64,000 nucleotides of DNA from contig NZ_CP049744.1 in the NCBI RefSeq assembly GCF_000760935.2, positions 1,894,501 through 1,958,500 on the forward strand. The letters are read 5' to 3'. Under the pieces are notes generated by a model. It saw nothing but the letters and a program-made list of their open reading frames with translations. It made no database searches and was not told the origin of the DNA. Source of the DNA: Rhodococcoides fascians A25f. GTDB taxonomy: Bacteria; Actinomycetota; Actinomycetes; Mycobacteriales; Mycobacteriaceae. Shown piece by piece: positions 11,776 through 20,801 of the stretch (position 1 is the stretch's first letter; each line of letters begins with the position of its first letter). Position numbers and translations under genes: made by a program.

Positions 11776-12985
11776 GGGACGCTCGCCGTCACGACAGTCG
11801 GGCCGCCGACCGGGCTGTGCACGGTCAGGATGCCGTCCATTGCCGCGACACGACGGGACAGTCCGGACAGGCCGGACCCGCACGGGTCGGCCCCGCCGGC
11901 CCGTCGTCGACGATGGTTGCGAGAACGCGGTCGAACCTCTGATGGGTCACGGAAACCTCCACCAGTCGAGGCGAGGCGTGCTTGGCTGCGTTGGTCACCG
12001 CCTCCGAGATGACGAAGTAGAGAACCGTCTCCACCGCCGGACGTAACGTCTCCGTCAGTTCGTACGTGAATCGGACAGGGACACTTGCCCGTTCGGCCAT
12101 CGTCTCGACCGCTGTGTGCAGACCGGCCTGATCCAGCGCGATCGGGTACACCCGGTTGGCGACCTCGCGCAGCTCGCTGATCGCTTCCTGGGATGCGACG
12201 TGGGCTTGGGTGAGGAGCTCGTGCAATTTCTCGGGTTCTTCGGCGCGACGAGCCCGGCCGATCAGCATCCCCACCGCCACCAACTGCTGCTGCACACCGT
12301 CGTGCAGGTCGCGCTCGATGCGGCGGCGTTCGTCGTCGATGGCATCGACCACGTGATCGCGGCTGCTCGTCAGCTCGGCCACCCGCTGGTGCAGCAACCG
12401 ATCCGACTGCCGGCCGAGTACATGGACGGCGAACCAGCGGTCCAGCGAGCCCACCCCGGCCACCCCGACAACCGCGACGAAGATCAGGAGAGTTCCGGGC
12501 AGCGACACCAGCGCTACGAGTCCACCGTCGACCCGGTCGGAGTTCTCGACCAGCCCCCAGCTGCCGTTCAGGATCCACGCCGAGACCATCGAGCCGGCCA
12601 CGAAGACACACAGAATCAGGAAGAGGACCACGCCGGTTCCGAGCAGTCCGATCGTCCAGCGCACACCGAGATACCAGCGACAGCGGCGAGGTGTCAGCAC
12701 GTCTGTGTGGAGTGTGCCGTGAAAGCGCGTGATCCGCCGAATCTCCCACTCGCTCAAACCAAGTGCGCCCCGATCGACTGCAGCCCTCAACGGCAGTCCC
12801 CACCGACCGAGGACGCGCGCCAGCGCGAGGGCGAGTACTGCTGCCACGGTGAACAGGAGGGCCGGGACCGCCGTGACGCTACCGAGCAGAACTCCGGTCA
12901 GTGCCGTGAGCCAACGCCGCAGAACCGAGCTGATCGACATTCGATCCGCCAGGTCGGGTGGGGACACGCCATGGTTTGCCAGCAC
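11766..12985 (-). pseudogene. DesK/NarX-type sensor histidine kinase, frameshifted near C-terminus
   Basis: A sensor kinase with several N-terminal membrane helices (about 30-60, 110-140 and 155-180), a HisKA_3 dimerisation domain with the phosphoacceptor histidine in RDLHDGVQQQL (H228 from the GTG start), and a HATPase domain with N-box EAVTNAAKHA. After ATIVDDG the frame breaks at a short C-run (11900-11902 on the plus strand). The expected GGADPCGSGLSGLSRRV and GGPTVV continue in another frame to a stop at 11766. One extra G restores the kinase. The GTG at 12985 or an ATG at 12940 (better spaced to a purine-rich site) could start it. Confidence 0.8.
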
Positions 12986-13019
12986 TCGAGCAGCGTAACC
13001 GAGCGTGGGGCCGCTGATA

Positions 13020-13035
13020 TTGCGGAAAACCGCAA
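13020..13035. promoter_or_regulatory. Perfect small hairpin upstream of the kinase and dedA
   Basis: A six-base perfect stem, TTGCGG/CCGCAA, encloses an AAAA loop in the divergent 171-base gap between the sensor-kinase start and the DedA start. It could be an operator or a leader hairpin. Nothing else identifies it. Confidence 0.3.
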
Positions 13036-13156
13036 GGTTTCACGGAGGCAACCCCAGTCATGTTCGACGGTATTCCTCGATGTCCCGCAGTCAGGAAGTT
13101 CATAGCGTTTTCAGCGTCCTTCCTGACACACGACACCGACGAACAGGGGAATTGCA

Positions 13157-13813
13157 ATGTCCAACTTACTGATTGCTGCAGCTGCCGAAACCGAGCAACT
13201 CGACGGGCTGGCCGGATGGGCGGTCGGTGTCATGGACGCGCTCGGCGGCCCCGGTGCCGCCGTTGTCGTCGGCGCCGACAACCTGTTCCCGCCGATCCCG
13301 AGCGAACTCGTTCTCCCACTTGCCGGGTTCTCGGCCAGTCAGGGAGTGTTCTCCTTCGGTGCCGCGCTCTTCTGGACGACGCTCGGCTCGGTCCTGGGCG
13401 CGATCATCGTCTACGCGGTGGGCGCACTCATCGGACGTGAGCGCACGCGAGCACTGGTGGCGCGGATCCCACTGATCAAGGCCAGCGACTTCGACCGAAC
13501 GGAAGCGTGGTTCGCCAAGCACGGATCGAAGGCAGTGTTGCTGGGCCGCATGGTCCCGCTGTTTCGCAGCTTCATCTCCCTGCCGGCCGGAATCGAGCGG
13601 ATGGGAATGACGAAGTTCCTCGTACTCACCACAATCGGCAGTCTGATCTGGAACACCATTTTCGTCACCGCGGGCTATCAGCTGGGCGAGAACTGGCACC
13701 TGGTCGACGCGTATGCCGAAATCCTGCAGAAGATCGTCGTCATGACGGTCGCGATTGCTGTCGTCGTCTTCGTGGCCTTGCGGTTGCGGTCTCGCCGCCG
13801 GGCCGGTCTGTGA
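13157..13813 (+). CDS. DedA-family membrane protein
   Basis: A 218-residue integral membrane protein of the DedA/SNARE-associated (VTT) family, linked to lipid flipping and envelope homeostasis. Family signs include DNLFPPIPSELVLPLAGF near the N-terminus, the reentrant-loop motif GRMVPLFRSFISLPAGIERM and downstream helices ending in a basic tail RLRSRRRAG. ATG 13157 has a reasonable gaacaggggaatt leader. It stands alone: divergent from the two-component genes and convergent with the ParB-like gene. A strong hairpin containing its stop codon follows. Confidence 0.93.
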   Translation: MSNLLIAAAAETEQLDGLAGWAVGVMDALGGPGAAVVVGADNLFPPIPSELVLPLAGFSASQGVFSFGAALFWTTLGSVLGAIIVYAVGALIGRERTRALVARIPLIKASDFDRTEAWFAKHGSKAVLLGRMVPLFRSFISLPAGIERMGMTKFLVLTTIGSLIWNTIFVTAGYQLGENWHLVDAYAEILQKIVVMTVAIAVVVFVALRLRSRRRAGL

Positions 13814-13826
13814 CGCCGGCCCGGCG
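13796..13826 (+). terminator. GC-rich hairpin at the dedA stop
   Basis: Perfect 11-bp arms CGCCGGGCCGG (13796-13806) and CCGGCCCGGCG (13816-13826) flank a nine-base loop that contains most of the stop codon. The position at the end of a monocistronic gene facing a convergent gene supports a terminator role, without a T-tract. Confidence 0.65.
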
Positions 13827-13871
13827 ACATGACTTGGATCTACCGCGACGTGGGACTGACGCGACGTGGAA

Positions 13872-14939
13872 CTAGCGGGGCAGTCCTAACTTGTACTGCA
13901 AGGCGTAGGCCAGTTTGCCGGGCTTGGCGTCCGAGTACGGGGCCGAGAGCTTCCCGAATTCGCCCTTGGTGGCTGCCTTCCCGTCGTTCCATGCGTCCAG
14001 AGCGCCGAGTTCCGCTGCGGTTCGGCCACTGTCGATCACAGTGTCTTTCGGGGCCGCCACCTGAGCGCGGGAGACAGACTCGACGGTGTTCAGGTAGCTC
14101 GCCAGGTTGTTGCTGTCCCAGCCGCTGATATCGACAGAGCCGGAGTCGCGAACCCATGCACCCCAATAGAATTCCTGGAAGGGGATGGTGCCGGGGGTGA
14201 AGCCGATGTCGCGGGCGAAGTACATCAGGCTGCGGTACTTGTCGTTCTGGAACTTGGCGAGGCCGACTCCTGATGGAAGCTGCTCCACGGGAACCTCGTT
14301 GCCGTCGACGTCGTAGTTCCATACCCACTTCTCGGCCTTCATTCGCGCCCAGAAATCAGCAGGGCTCAGGTCACTGAGGTTCGCGACCACCCGCAGGCGA
14401 AGGTGCAGATTCGGTCCGCCGTCGGCCGTTTCGTAGAACGAGGTGAGCGTGTGGTGCCCGTCGGTCAGGTACGGCACACCGCCCGGCCCGATGACGACCG
14501 TCTTCATGGGCGCGATGGTGTCGGGCGTTTCCTGGCCGACGGGGACGGTGCAGGTGAACGACGACGGATTGTCCAGTCGGGCATCGGGCAACGCGGAGGC
14601 GGCCTCTTCCTGGCCGTTGGCCTCGCACCAGTCGTCGAATTTCTTGTTGATCTCGTCTTTGCCGAGGGTGTACCGACCGAGCTTGTAGTACACCTCGTCG
14701 TACCCGAGCGACGGTTGCGTCGCATGCACTTCGCCGATCGGGAGGTCGAGAAGCTCACCGGCTTCGGCACATTGGTAGCCGAGGCCTGCGGACGATCCGG
14801 TCGGGATGAGGTCTGCGACCTGACACAGCGGCGACGCGGTCCGGGCCGGAGCGGCCGTGGCAACGCCGCCCATGGACGCGGAGACGACAGAGACCAGTGC
14901 GAGTGTGCCCAGTCGGGCAGCTCTACGAAGCGAGGCCAT
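13872..14939 (-). CDS. Secreted ParB/Srx-fold nuclease-like protein
   Basis: A 355-residue exported protein. Residues 1-30 form a Sec signal peptide ending near ATAAPA. The mature part contains a ParB/sulfiredoxin-like fold of the exported type, with LPIGEVHATQPSLGYDEVYYKLGRY followed by PYLTDGHHTLTSFYE, where the DGHH motif occupies the catalytic position of ParB-like nucleases. The remainder is alpha-rich, ends in YALQYKLGLPR and has no recognised domain. Members are common in environmental bacteria, but their extracellular role is not established; nuclease activity is a family-based guess. The start has a moderate leader and the gene appears to be transcribed alone. Confidence 0.75.
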   Translation of the reverse strand: MASLRRAARLGTLALVSVVSASMGGVATAAPARTASPLCQVADLIPTGSSAGLGYQCAEAGELLDLPIGEVHATQPSLGYDEVYYKLGRYTLGKDEINKKFDDWCEANGQEEAASALPDARLDNPSSFTCTVPVGQETPDTIAPMKTVVIGPGGVPYLTDGHHTLTSFYETADGGPNLHLRLRVVANLSDLSPADFWARMKAEKWVWNYDVDGNEVPVEQLPSGVGLAKFQNDKYRSLMYFARDIGFTPGTIPFQEFYWGAWVRDSGSVDISGWDSNNLASYLNTVESVSRAQVAAPKDTVIDSGRTAAELGALDAWNDGKAATKGEFGKLSAPYSDAKPGKLAYALQYKLGLPR

Positions 14940-15078
14940 TCGTGAAACTCCTATGAGTGCGAGTGAAGTTCCCCGGAGACTGTCGCACTCCGGTCACCGG
15001 CCGATGTCGCGGAACCGAACCACAGATGGTCTGGAGGTGAACGCACCACATCGCAGACACAGCCCTGGGATGGTGGTG

Positions 15079-16305
15079 TCAGAACTCGGCTTCAGGGTGC
15101 CGCAGTGGCGAGAATGCCACTATGGCTGCGGCGATGGCGAATACGACGATGACGCCGATCAGGGTGGGTCGTTCACCGATCATGCTGACCAACAGGCCTG
15201 CGATCACGGCACCGACGGCCGCCATGGTGCGGTTGACGGAGCGACTGGCGGCATTCACACGCCCGAGCGGCTCATCCGGGGTCAGCGCTTGCCAGTACCC
15301 CATCTCGTTCGCGTTCTCCGCTCCCGCCGCGAGGCCTTGCAGGCCGAGGGCTGCGAAAACCAGAACATGGCCGACCGTTGTATCGGTTGCGAGGGCTACG
15401 AGAATCCAGGCGAGGGGATACAACGTGCGGGCGAGGATGACTGCTGGACCCGAGCCGATTCGCTTGCCAAGCGTGTGGGCAATGGATGCTCCGAAGAGGC
15501 TGGCCGCACCGAACGTCGTCAGCAGCAATCCGTAGGTGTCGGCGCTGAACCCGAGTGAGCGAAGCGGGAAGAGCGACAGCACGGTCAATGCGGCTCCGTT
15601 GGCGAGGAACCACACGTGTGTCGAGACAGCGAGCGGGTTGAGCGTGCGGTGGCGATACGTGAACTTCAGACCGTCACGTACTTCGCGGGTCAGGTTGCGG
15701 GCGGGAGCAGTAGGTCGAGGCTCGTCCACATCGAGACTGGAATTGAGTGCTGCATCGATGAGATAGCTGATGGCATCGACGGCAATCACCAGGGGAGCGC
15801 CGATCAGGCCTACGAGTCCGCCTCCGACTGTCGGTCCCAATGTTGTTGCTGCCGCGTCGGCTTGGTCGAGTCGAGCGTTCGCCTGCACCAGTTGACTGCG
15901 TGGCACCAACCGAGGCAGCAACGACTGCATCGCAGCGAATCCGAACACCGAGAAGGATCCGTACAAGAGCAACACGATGATCAGTACCCAGATGTGAAGT
16001 AGGCCTGCGAGCCACAGGAGCGGTACAGCGCCGAGCGTCACTGCGCGGCCGACGCTGGCCCACACCAGAATCGGCTTGCGACGCCACCGATCGACGTACA
16101 CCCCGGCGACCAACCCGAGTACCGCGTAGGGGATGAACTGTGCAGCGTTCACCACACCGACCTCGAAGGGTGTCGCGTCCAGAAGCTGCACGACCAAGAT
16201 GGGCATCGCAACCGCTGTCACCGACGAGCCGGCCGAGCTGATCACTGCGGCCGTCAGAAACCGGCGAAACGACGAACGACGGCCCGGCGTCGAAACGTCA
16301 CTCAC
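15079..16305 (-). CDS. MFS transporter, MFS_3/EntS-like exporter
   Basis: A 408-residue major facilitator protein with about 12 helices. It has the motif-A-like loop GVYVDRWRRKPILVW after helix 2 and the VQANARLDQADAAATTLGP helix-5 region characteristic of the MFS_3 (enterobactin exporter/macrolide efflux-like) branch. The start is GTG 16305. It lies 33 bases downstream of the acetyltransferase gene on the same strand, so the two likely form an operon, a combination seen with drug-modifying and drug-exporting pairs. Substrate cannot be deduced. Confidence 0.9.
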   Translation of the reverse strand: MSDVSTPGRRSSFRRFLTAAVISSAGSSVTAVAMPILVVQLLDATPFEVGVVNAAQFIPYAVLGLVAGVYVDRWRRKPILVWASVGRAVTLGAVPLLWLAGLLHIWVLIIVLLLYGSFSVFGFAAMQSLLPRLVPRSQLVQANARLDQADAAATTLGPTVGGGLVGLIGAPLVIAVDAISYLIDAALNSSLDVDEPRPTAPARNLTREVRDGLKFTYRHRTLNPLAVSTHVWFLANGAALTVLSLFPLRSLGFSADTYGLLLTTFGAASLFGASIAHTLGKRIGSGPAVILARTLYPLAWILVALATDTTVGHVLVFAALGLQGLAAGAENANEMGYWQALTPDEPLGRVNAASRSVNRTMAAVGAVIAGLLVSMIGERPTLIGVIVVFAIAAAIVAFSPLRHPEAEF

Positions 16306-16338
16306 GGGTTCTACTCACGATGCCTCCGCACCACCGAC

Positions 16339-16869
16339 TCAGCGATCTTCGCGCAACATCGCGTAGACGAGGGTGTCGGTCCATTCACCCTTGCACCACC
16401 AGTTCTGGCGGAAGTGCGCTTCCTGACGCATCCCGACCCGCGCCGCCAACCGGGCCGACGCGTCGTTGCGGCCATCCAGCTGTGCGCTGATCCGGTGAAT
16501 CTGGGGTAGCGAGAACACGTGCTCGACCAGCGCGTTCACTGCCTCGGTGGCGTATCCGCGGCCCGCGACGTCGGGGGAGAACGTCCACCCGAGCTCGACG
16601 AGGGCCGGGGATCCGTCGACCAACCATGCCTCGACGTTGCCCACCACCGTTCCCTCGTGTTCGACGACCATCGCGAGTGCCTGGGTGTGCAGTCCTGATC
16701 GCTTCATCCGTTTGCCCACTGCCGCAACGGCATCGGCGTGTGTCCACGCTTCGTGCAGAAGGTAGCGGCAGACTTCCGGGTCGCTGTAGTACGCGAGAAT
16801 CCGGTCTGCGTCGTCGGGTTCGTACAGACGAAGGGTCAGACGCTCGGTGTGGATGGGCTCGACAGTCAT
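16339..16869 (-). CDS. GNAT-family N-acetyltransferase (RimJ/RimL type)
   Basis: A 176-residue acetyltransferase. It opens HTERLTLRLYEPDDADRI, a RimJ/L-type start. The acetyl-CoA pyrophosphate loop is AGRGYATEAV and the C-terminal N-D-A-S-A-R-L-A-ARVGM segment matches motif B. It probably acetylates a protein N-terminus or a small amine. ATG 16869 was chosen because the longer upstream frame lacks similarity. It is followed after 33 bases by an MFS exporter gene, hinting at a detoxification pair, although this is inference only. It is divergent from the ssu operon. Confidence 0.9.
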   Translation of the reverse strand: MTVEPIHTERLTLRLYEPDDADRILAYYSDPEVCRYLLHEAWTHADAVAAVGKRMKRSGLHTQALAMVVEHEGTVVGNVEAWLVDGSPALVELGWTFSPDVAGRGYATEAVNALVEHVFSLPQIHRISAQLDGRNDASARLAARVGMRQEAHFRQNWWCKGEWTDTLVYAMLREDR

Positions 16870-16984
16870 AAGGCCGATTCTGCCCGACTTGCATTCACGC
16901 TGATTCGAACCCTGGTCGTAGACCCCGGTGTGATCGAAGGTGAGTAGTCGAACCTGCTCACACTCAACCGGAAGGCCTGTACCC

Positions 16985-17851
16985 ATGGTCATGACGTCGT
17001 ACGCCGCTCCCGCGGGACCCGTGGACACGCGCGTCGGCGATGCCTCCGACATCGGCGCCACACCCGTCTCGCCGAAAGACTCTGCGTGGCAGCGGTACCG
17101 ATGGACGGTGCTGCGCGCCCTGTCACCGGTTGTCCTCCTCGTCCTGTGGCAGATCGCCAGTGCTGCCGGAGTCCTCTCCGAACGAGTGCTGCCCGCACCG
17201 TCACTGATCTTCGACGCGGGTCTGGAATTGCTGCGCAACGGTGAATTGGCCGACGCGCTGGCTATTTCCGGAACGCGTGTTGTTCAGGGACTCCTGCTCG
17301 GCGGGCTGATCGGGGTTGCGCTCGGAGCGCTGGTCGGGCTGTCGAAGCTCGCCGAGGCAACCGTCGACCCGCCGTTGCAGATGCTGCGCGCGTTACCGCA
17401 CCTCGGCCTGATCCCGCTGTTCATCCTGTGGTTCGGGATCGGCGAGACTCCGAAGATCCTGCTGGTCGCTCTCGGAGTCGCGTTTCCGCTGTACCTCAAC
17501 ACGTTCTCGGCCATCCGTCAGATCGATCGCGACTTCCTCGACACGGCCGTCGTACTCGGGTTCTCGTGGCGTCAGCGGTTCACCACGATCATCCTGCCCA
17601 GCATCGCCCCACAGTTGTTGGTGGGACTTCGACAGTCGTTGGCTATCGCCTGGTTGTCGTTGATCGTGGCCGAGCAGATCAACGCCGAATCCGGACTGGG
17701 CTACATCATCAACAATGCGCGGGACTTCCTGCGGGTGGACACCATCATCTTCGGACTCGTCGTCTACGCGCTCATGGGAATCGCCACCGACGGCATCGTT
17801 CGAATCCTCGAAAAGCACGCCCTCCGTTACCGATTGGATGCCCGATCATGA
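16985..17851 (+). CDS. ssuC: Aliphatic sulfonate ABC transporter permease
   Basis: A 288-residue inner-membrane permease of the SsuC/TauC/NrtB family with about six helices. It has LLVLWQIASAAGVL near the N-terminus and a well-formed EAA loop (LDTAVVLGFSWRQRFTTIILPSIAPQLLVGL). It forms the channel for sulfonate uptake together with the next two genes. ATG 16985 has ggaagg ten bases upstream. The stop overlaps the ssuB start as ATGA. Order ssuC-ssuB-ssuA-ssuD is compact and unidirectional, consistent with one operon normally expressed under sulfate limitation. Confidence 0.93.
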   Translation: MVMTSYAAPAGPVDTRVGDASDIGATPVSPKDSAWQRYRWTVLRALSPVVLLVLWQIASAAGVLSERVLPAPSLIFDAGLELLRNGELADALAISGTRVVQGLLLGGLIGVALGALVGLSKLAEATVDPPLQMLRALPHLGLIPLFILWFGIGETPKILLVALGVAFPLYLNTFSAIRQIDRDFLDTAVVLGFSWRQRFTTIILPSIAPQLLVGLRQSLAIAWLSLIVAEQINAESGLGYIINNARDFLRVDTIIFGLVVYALMGIATDGIVRILEKHALRYRLDARS

Positions 17852-18567
17852 CCACGACAACCACGTCCGTCGCCACCTTGCACGGCATCGACAAGTTCTA
17901 CGGCTCCAGTCACGTGCTGAAGGGCGTCGACCTGTCCATCGAGCGAGGCGAAATCGTGTCGCTGGTCGGACGATCCGGCTCCGGCAAGTCGACCATTCTG
18001 CGCGTCCTGGCCGGACTGTCCACGGACCACACGGGTGAGCGGCATGTCGCCGGACATCCCGCGGTGGCGTTCCAGGAACCACGTCTGTTTCCGTGGCGGT
18101 CGGTCCGGCAGAATGTGTCCTACGGTCTGAACACCGCGGGCGTGACGGGCAACGAGGCACTGATCGCCGCGGATGCCACCCTCGACGAGGTAGGTCTCGC
18201 CGAGAAGAGGGACGCATGGCCACTCACACTGTCGGGTGGTCAAGCTCAGCGCGCAGCACTGGCGCGGGCGTTGGTGGGGGAGCCCGAACTGCTGCTCCTC
18301 GACGAACCGTTCGGCGCGCTGGACGCACTCACGCGGCTCACCATGCAGTCGCTCTTGCTCGATCTGTGGGGACGGCACGGCTTCGGCATTCTGCTGGTCA
18401 CCCACGACGTCGACGAGGCAATCGCCCTGGGGGACAGGGTGGTGGTGCTCGACGGGGGTGCCGTTTCCGAGACCGTCCCCGTCGACCTGCCTCGTCCCCG
18501 CGACCGGGGAACAGCCGGATTCTCTCGCATTCGCACTCACTTGCTCGGCGCTCTCGGCGTCCACTGA
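17848..18567 (+). CDS. ssuB: Aliphatic sulfonate ABC transporter ATPase
   Basis: A 239-residue ATPase with Walker A GRSGSGKST, Q-loop VAFQEPRLFPW (typical of the nitrate/taurine/sulfonate group), signature LSGGQAQRAALARAL, Walker B LLLLDEPFGALD and H-loop THDVDEA. It energises sulfonate import with SsuC and SsuA. The start overlaps the ssuC stop by four bases, and 28 bases separate it from ssuA. Everything seen is canonical. Confidence 0.94.
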   Translation: MTTTTTSVATLHGIDKFYGSSHVLKGVDLSIERGEIVSLVGRSGSGKSTILRVLAGLSTDHTGERHVAGHPAVAFQEPRLFPWRSVRQNVSYGLNTAGVTGNEALIAADATLDEVGLAEKRDAWPLTLSGGQAQRAALARALVGEPELLLLDEPFGALDALTRLTMQSLLLDLWGRHGFGILLVTHDVDEAIALGDRVVVLDGGAVSETVPVDLPRPRDRGTAGFSRIRTHLLGALGVH

Positions 18568-18595
18568 TTTTACTGATACGAAGGATCTTTCACGC

Positions 18596-19642
18596 ATGTC
18601 ATCACCCGCTCGACACCGATCTCTGCGCGCCCTCAGCGTGCTGGCCGCCCTGTCCCTGACGGTCGTCGGACTCACCGGCTGCGTCTCCCGTGGCAGCGAC
18701 ACCGCGACCACCGAAGCCCCGGCACTCGTCTCCAACGACCAGCTCGCCACGGTCACCCTCGACGTCGGCGACCAGAAGGGTGGCACCGAGGCGCTGCTTC
18801 GCGCATCGGGGGAGCTGGACTCGGCTCCCTACGATGTCGCGTTCTCCACCTTCACCTCCGGCCCGCCTCAGGTGGAGGCCGCAACGGCCGGCCAGATCGA
18901 CTTCGCGGTTACGGGCAACACGCCGCCGGTGTTCGGTGTGGCAGCCAACGCGCGCATCAAGGTCGTCTCCGCCTACAGCAACGATGCGAGTGGGGATCAG
19001 ATTCTCGTGCCGGCAGATTCGACTCTCGCGTCGTTCGCAGACCTGCGAGGTAAGAAGATCGCAGTGGGCAAGGGAAGTTCGGCGCACGGCCATGTGCTGC
19101 TCCAGCTGCAGAAGGCGGGCTTGACCACCGACGACGTTCAGCTGGTCTTTCTCCAGCCCGCCGATGCGCTGACGGCATTCACCTCCGGTGAGGTCGATGC
19201 CTGGGCGATCTGGGATCCGTTCACCGCGATAGCGCAGGTGCAGAACGGCTCGAAGACGCTGACGACCGCCGAGGGCGTCGCCAACGGTTACGGCTTCGGT
19301 ATCGCCTCGCAGCAGGCATTGGACGATCCCGCGAAGAACACTGCCCTCCAGGACTTCGTGGTTCGTCTGGCCAAGGCGTCCGCATGGGCGGAGGCCAATC
19401 CGGCCGAGTGGGCGGCGGCGTACTCCGCGGCCGTCGGAATCGACCCGGCTGCGGGTGAATTGGCGCAAGGACGAAGCCAGCGACCCGCAATTGCATTGGA
19501 CGACACTGTGATCGAGTCCGAGCAGGCGCTCTTCGATGCGTTCGTCAAGAGCGGAAGTATCCCCGGCGGCAACACGTTCGCAGACTTCGTCGACACGCGG
19601 TACAACGACGCCATCGCCGACGCGACCGCCTCGACCAACTGA
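18596..19642 (+). CDS. ssuA: Aliphatic sulfonate-binding lipoprotein
   Basis: A 348-residue solute-binding protein of the SsuA/NMT1 family. It has an N-terminal lipoprotein signal with lipobox LTGC (Cys about 24), then a periplasmic-binding fold with GGTEALLRASGEL, GQIDFAVTGNTPP and LRGKKIAVGKGSSAHGHVLLQL, where a family KGSSAH-like motif coordinates the sulfonate. It would be tethered outside the cytoplasmic membrane and feed SsuCB. The strong leader gatacgaaggatctttcacgc precedes the ATG. SsuD follows after 28 bases. Confidence 0.93.
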   Translation: MSSPARHRSLRALSVLAALSLTVVGLTGCVSRGSDTATTEAPALVSNDQLATVTLDVGDQKGGTEALLRASGELDSAPYDVAFSTFTSGPPQVEAATAGQIDFAVTGNTPPVFGVAANARIKVVSAYSNDASGDQILVPADSTLASFADLRGKKIAVGKGSSAHGHVLLQLQKAGLTTDDVQLVFLQPADALTAFTSGEVDAWAIWDPFTAIAQVQNGSKTLTTAEGVANGYGFGIASQQALDDPAKNTALQDFVVRLAKASAWAEANPAEWAAAYSAAVGIDPAAGELAQGRSQRPAIALDDTVIESEQALFDAFVKSGSIPGGNTFADFVDTRYNDAIADATASTN

Positions 19643-19670
19643 TCACCCACCACGTCGTAGGAGTTCACTC

Positions 19671-20780
19671 GTGACCGCACGCATCTTCTGGTTTCTCCCC
19701 ACCGCAGGCGACGGCCGCTCCATCGTCGGCGCGTCCCACGCATCCGGCAACCTCCGCGAACCGGTCGGGTTTCGTCGCCCGTCGCTGCGCTACCTCACCG
19801 AGGTCGCCCAGGCCGCGGACCGACTCGACTTCGAGGGTGTGCTGACCCCGACGGGAACGTGGTGCGAGGACGCATGGCTGACCACGGCCGCGTTGCTGCA
19901 GAGCACCCGACGGCTGAAGTTCCTCGTCGCCTTCCGCCCCGGCCTCACACCGCCCACGTTGGCGGCGCAGCAGGCCGCGACGTTGCAGCGGTTCTCGGAA
20001 GGGCGTGTGCTGTTCAACATCGTCACCGGTGGCGACGACGTCGAACAGCGTCGGTTCGGGGATTGGATCGATCACGATCGGCGCTACGCCCGTACCGACG
20101 AGTTCCTCGGACTCGTGCATCGAATCTGGACCGAGTCGTCGGTCGATCACGAGGGCGAGTTCTTCAGGGTCGCCGACGCTCGGGTGTCGGAAGCGCCGGA
20201 CCCGTTGCCCGAGTTCTGGTTCGGTGGTTCGTCCGATCCCGCTCTGGCCGTCGCCGCCAAGCACGTCCAGACGTATCTGACGTGGGGTGAGCCGCCCGCC
20301 GACGCTCGCGCCAAGATCGAGAAGGTACAGGCGCTGGCGGATGCCCAGGGCCGCAAGCTGACCTACGGCATCCGGCTGCACACCATCAGCCGCGACACGT
20401 CCGAAGAGGCGTGGGCCGTCGCGCAGAAGCTCCTCGACGAGCTCCCCGAGGAGCAGGTGTCCCAGGCACACGCGCTGCACTCGTCGTCGCAGTCCGAGGG
20501 CCAGCGGCGGATGGCGGCCCTGCACGGTGGCAGCAAGGACTCGCTCGAGATCTACCCAAACCTGTGGGCCGGTGTCGGCCTGGTTCGCGGCGGTGCGGGT
20601 ACGGCTCTGGTGGGCTCACACGAGGAGGTCGCGAATCTCATCGGGGAGTACCACGACGCCGGATTCGACGAGTTCATCCTCTCGGGCTACCCGCATCTCG
20701 AGGAGGCGTATCACTTCGCCGAGGGAGTGCGTCCCATCCTCGACGCGCGCGGAATCACCGTTCCGGCGCGCCGGGTGTAG
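19671..20780 (+). CDS. ssuD: FMNH2-dependent alkanesulfonate monooxygenase
   Basis: A 369-residue LLM-class flavin monooxygenase that cleaves C1-or-longer alkanesulfonates to aldehyde and sulfite using FMNH2 and O2. SsuD-specific stretches are RIFWFLPTAGDGR, RPSLRYLTEVAQAAD, GVLTPTGTWCEDAW (with the active-site cysteine region), LFNIVTGGDDVEQRRFGD and LSGYPHLEEAYHFAEGV. GTG 19671 is preceded by taggag. It needs reduced flavin from a separate reductase; two candidates lie on the opposite strand at 22.0-23.0 kb. It is convergent with ribBA. Confidence 0.94.
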   Translation: MTARIFWFLPTAGDGRSIVGASHASGNLREPVGFRRPSLRYLTEVAQAADRLDFEGVLTPTGTWCEDAWLTTAALLQSTRRLKFLVAFRPGLTPPTLAAQQAATLQRFSEGRVLFNIVTGGDDVEQRRFGDWIDHDRRYARTDEFLGLVHRIWTESSVDHEGEFFRVADARVSEAPDPLPEFWFGGSSDPALAVAAKHVQTYLTWGEPPADARAKIEKVQALADAQGRKLTYGIRLHTISRDTSEEAWAVAQKLLDELPEEQVSQAHALHSSSQSEGQRRMAALHGGSKDSLEIYPNLWAGVGLVRGGAGTALVGSHEEVANLIGEYHDAGFDEFILSGYPHLEEAYHFAEGVRPILDARGITVPARRV

Positions 20781-20801
20781 TTCTCGGTTCGAGTGGGTGG
20801 G

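Noticed and set aside
16928..16963. GTGTGA/TCACAC and GTGAG/CTCAC inverted repeats before ssuC
   Set aside because: Short arms with long, competing spacings; no second copy elsewhere in the window to support an operator.
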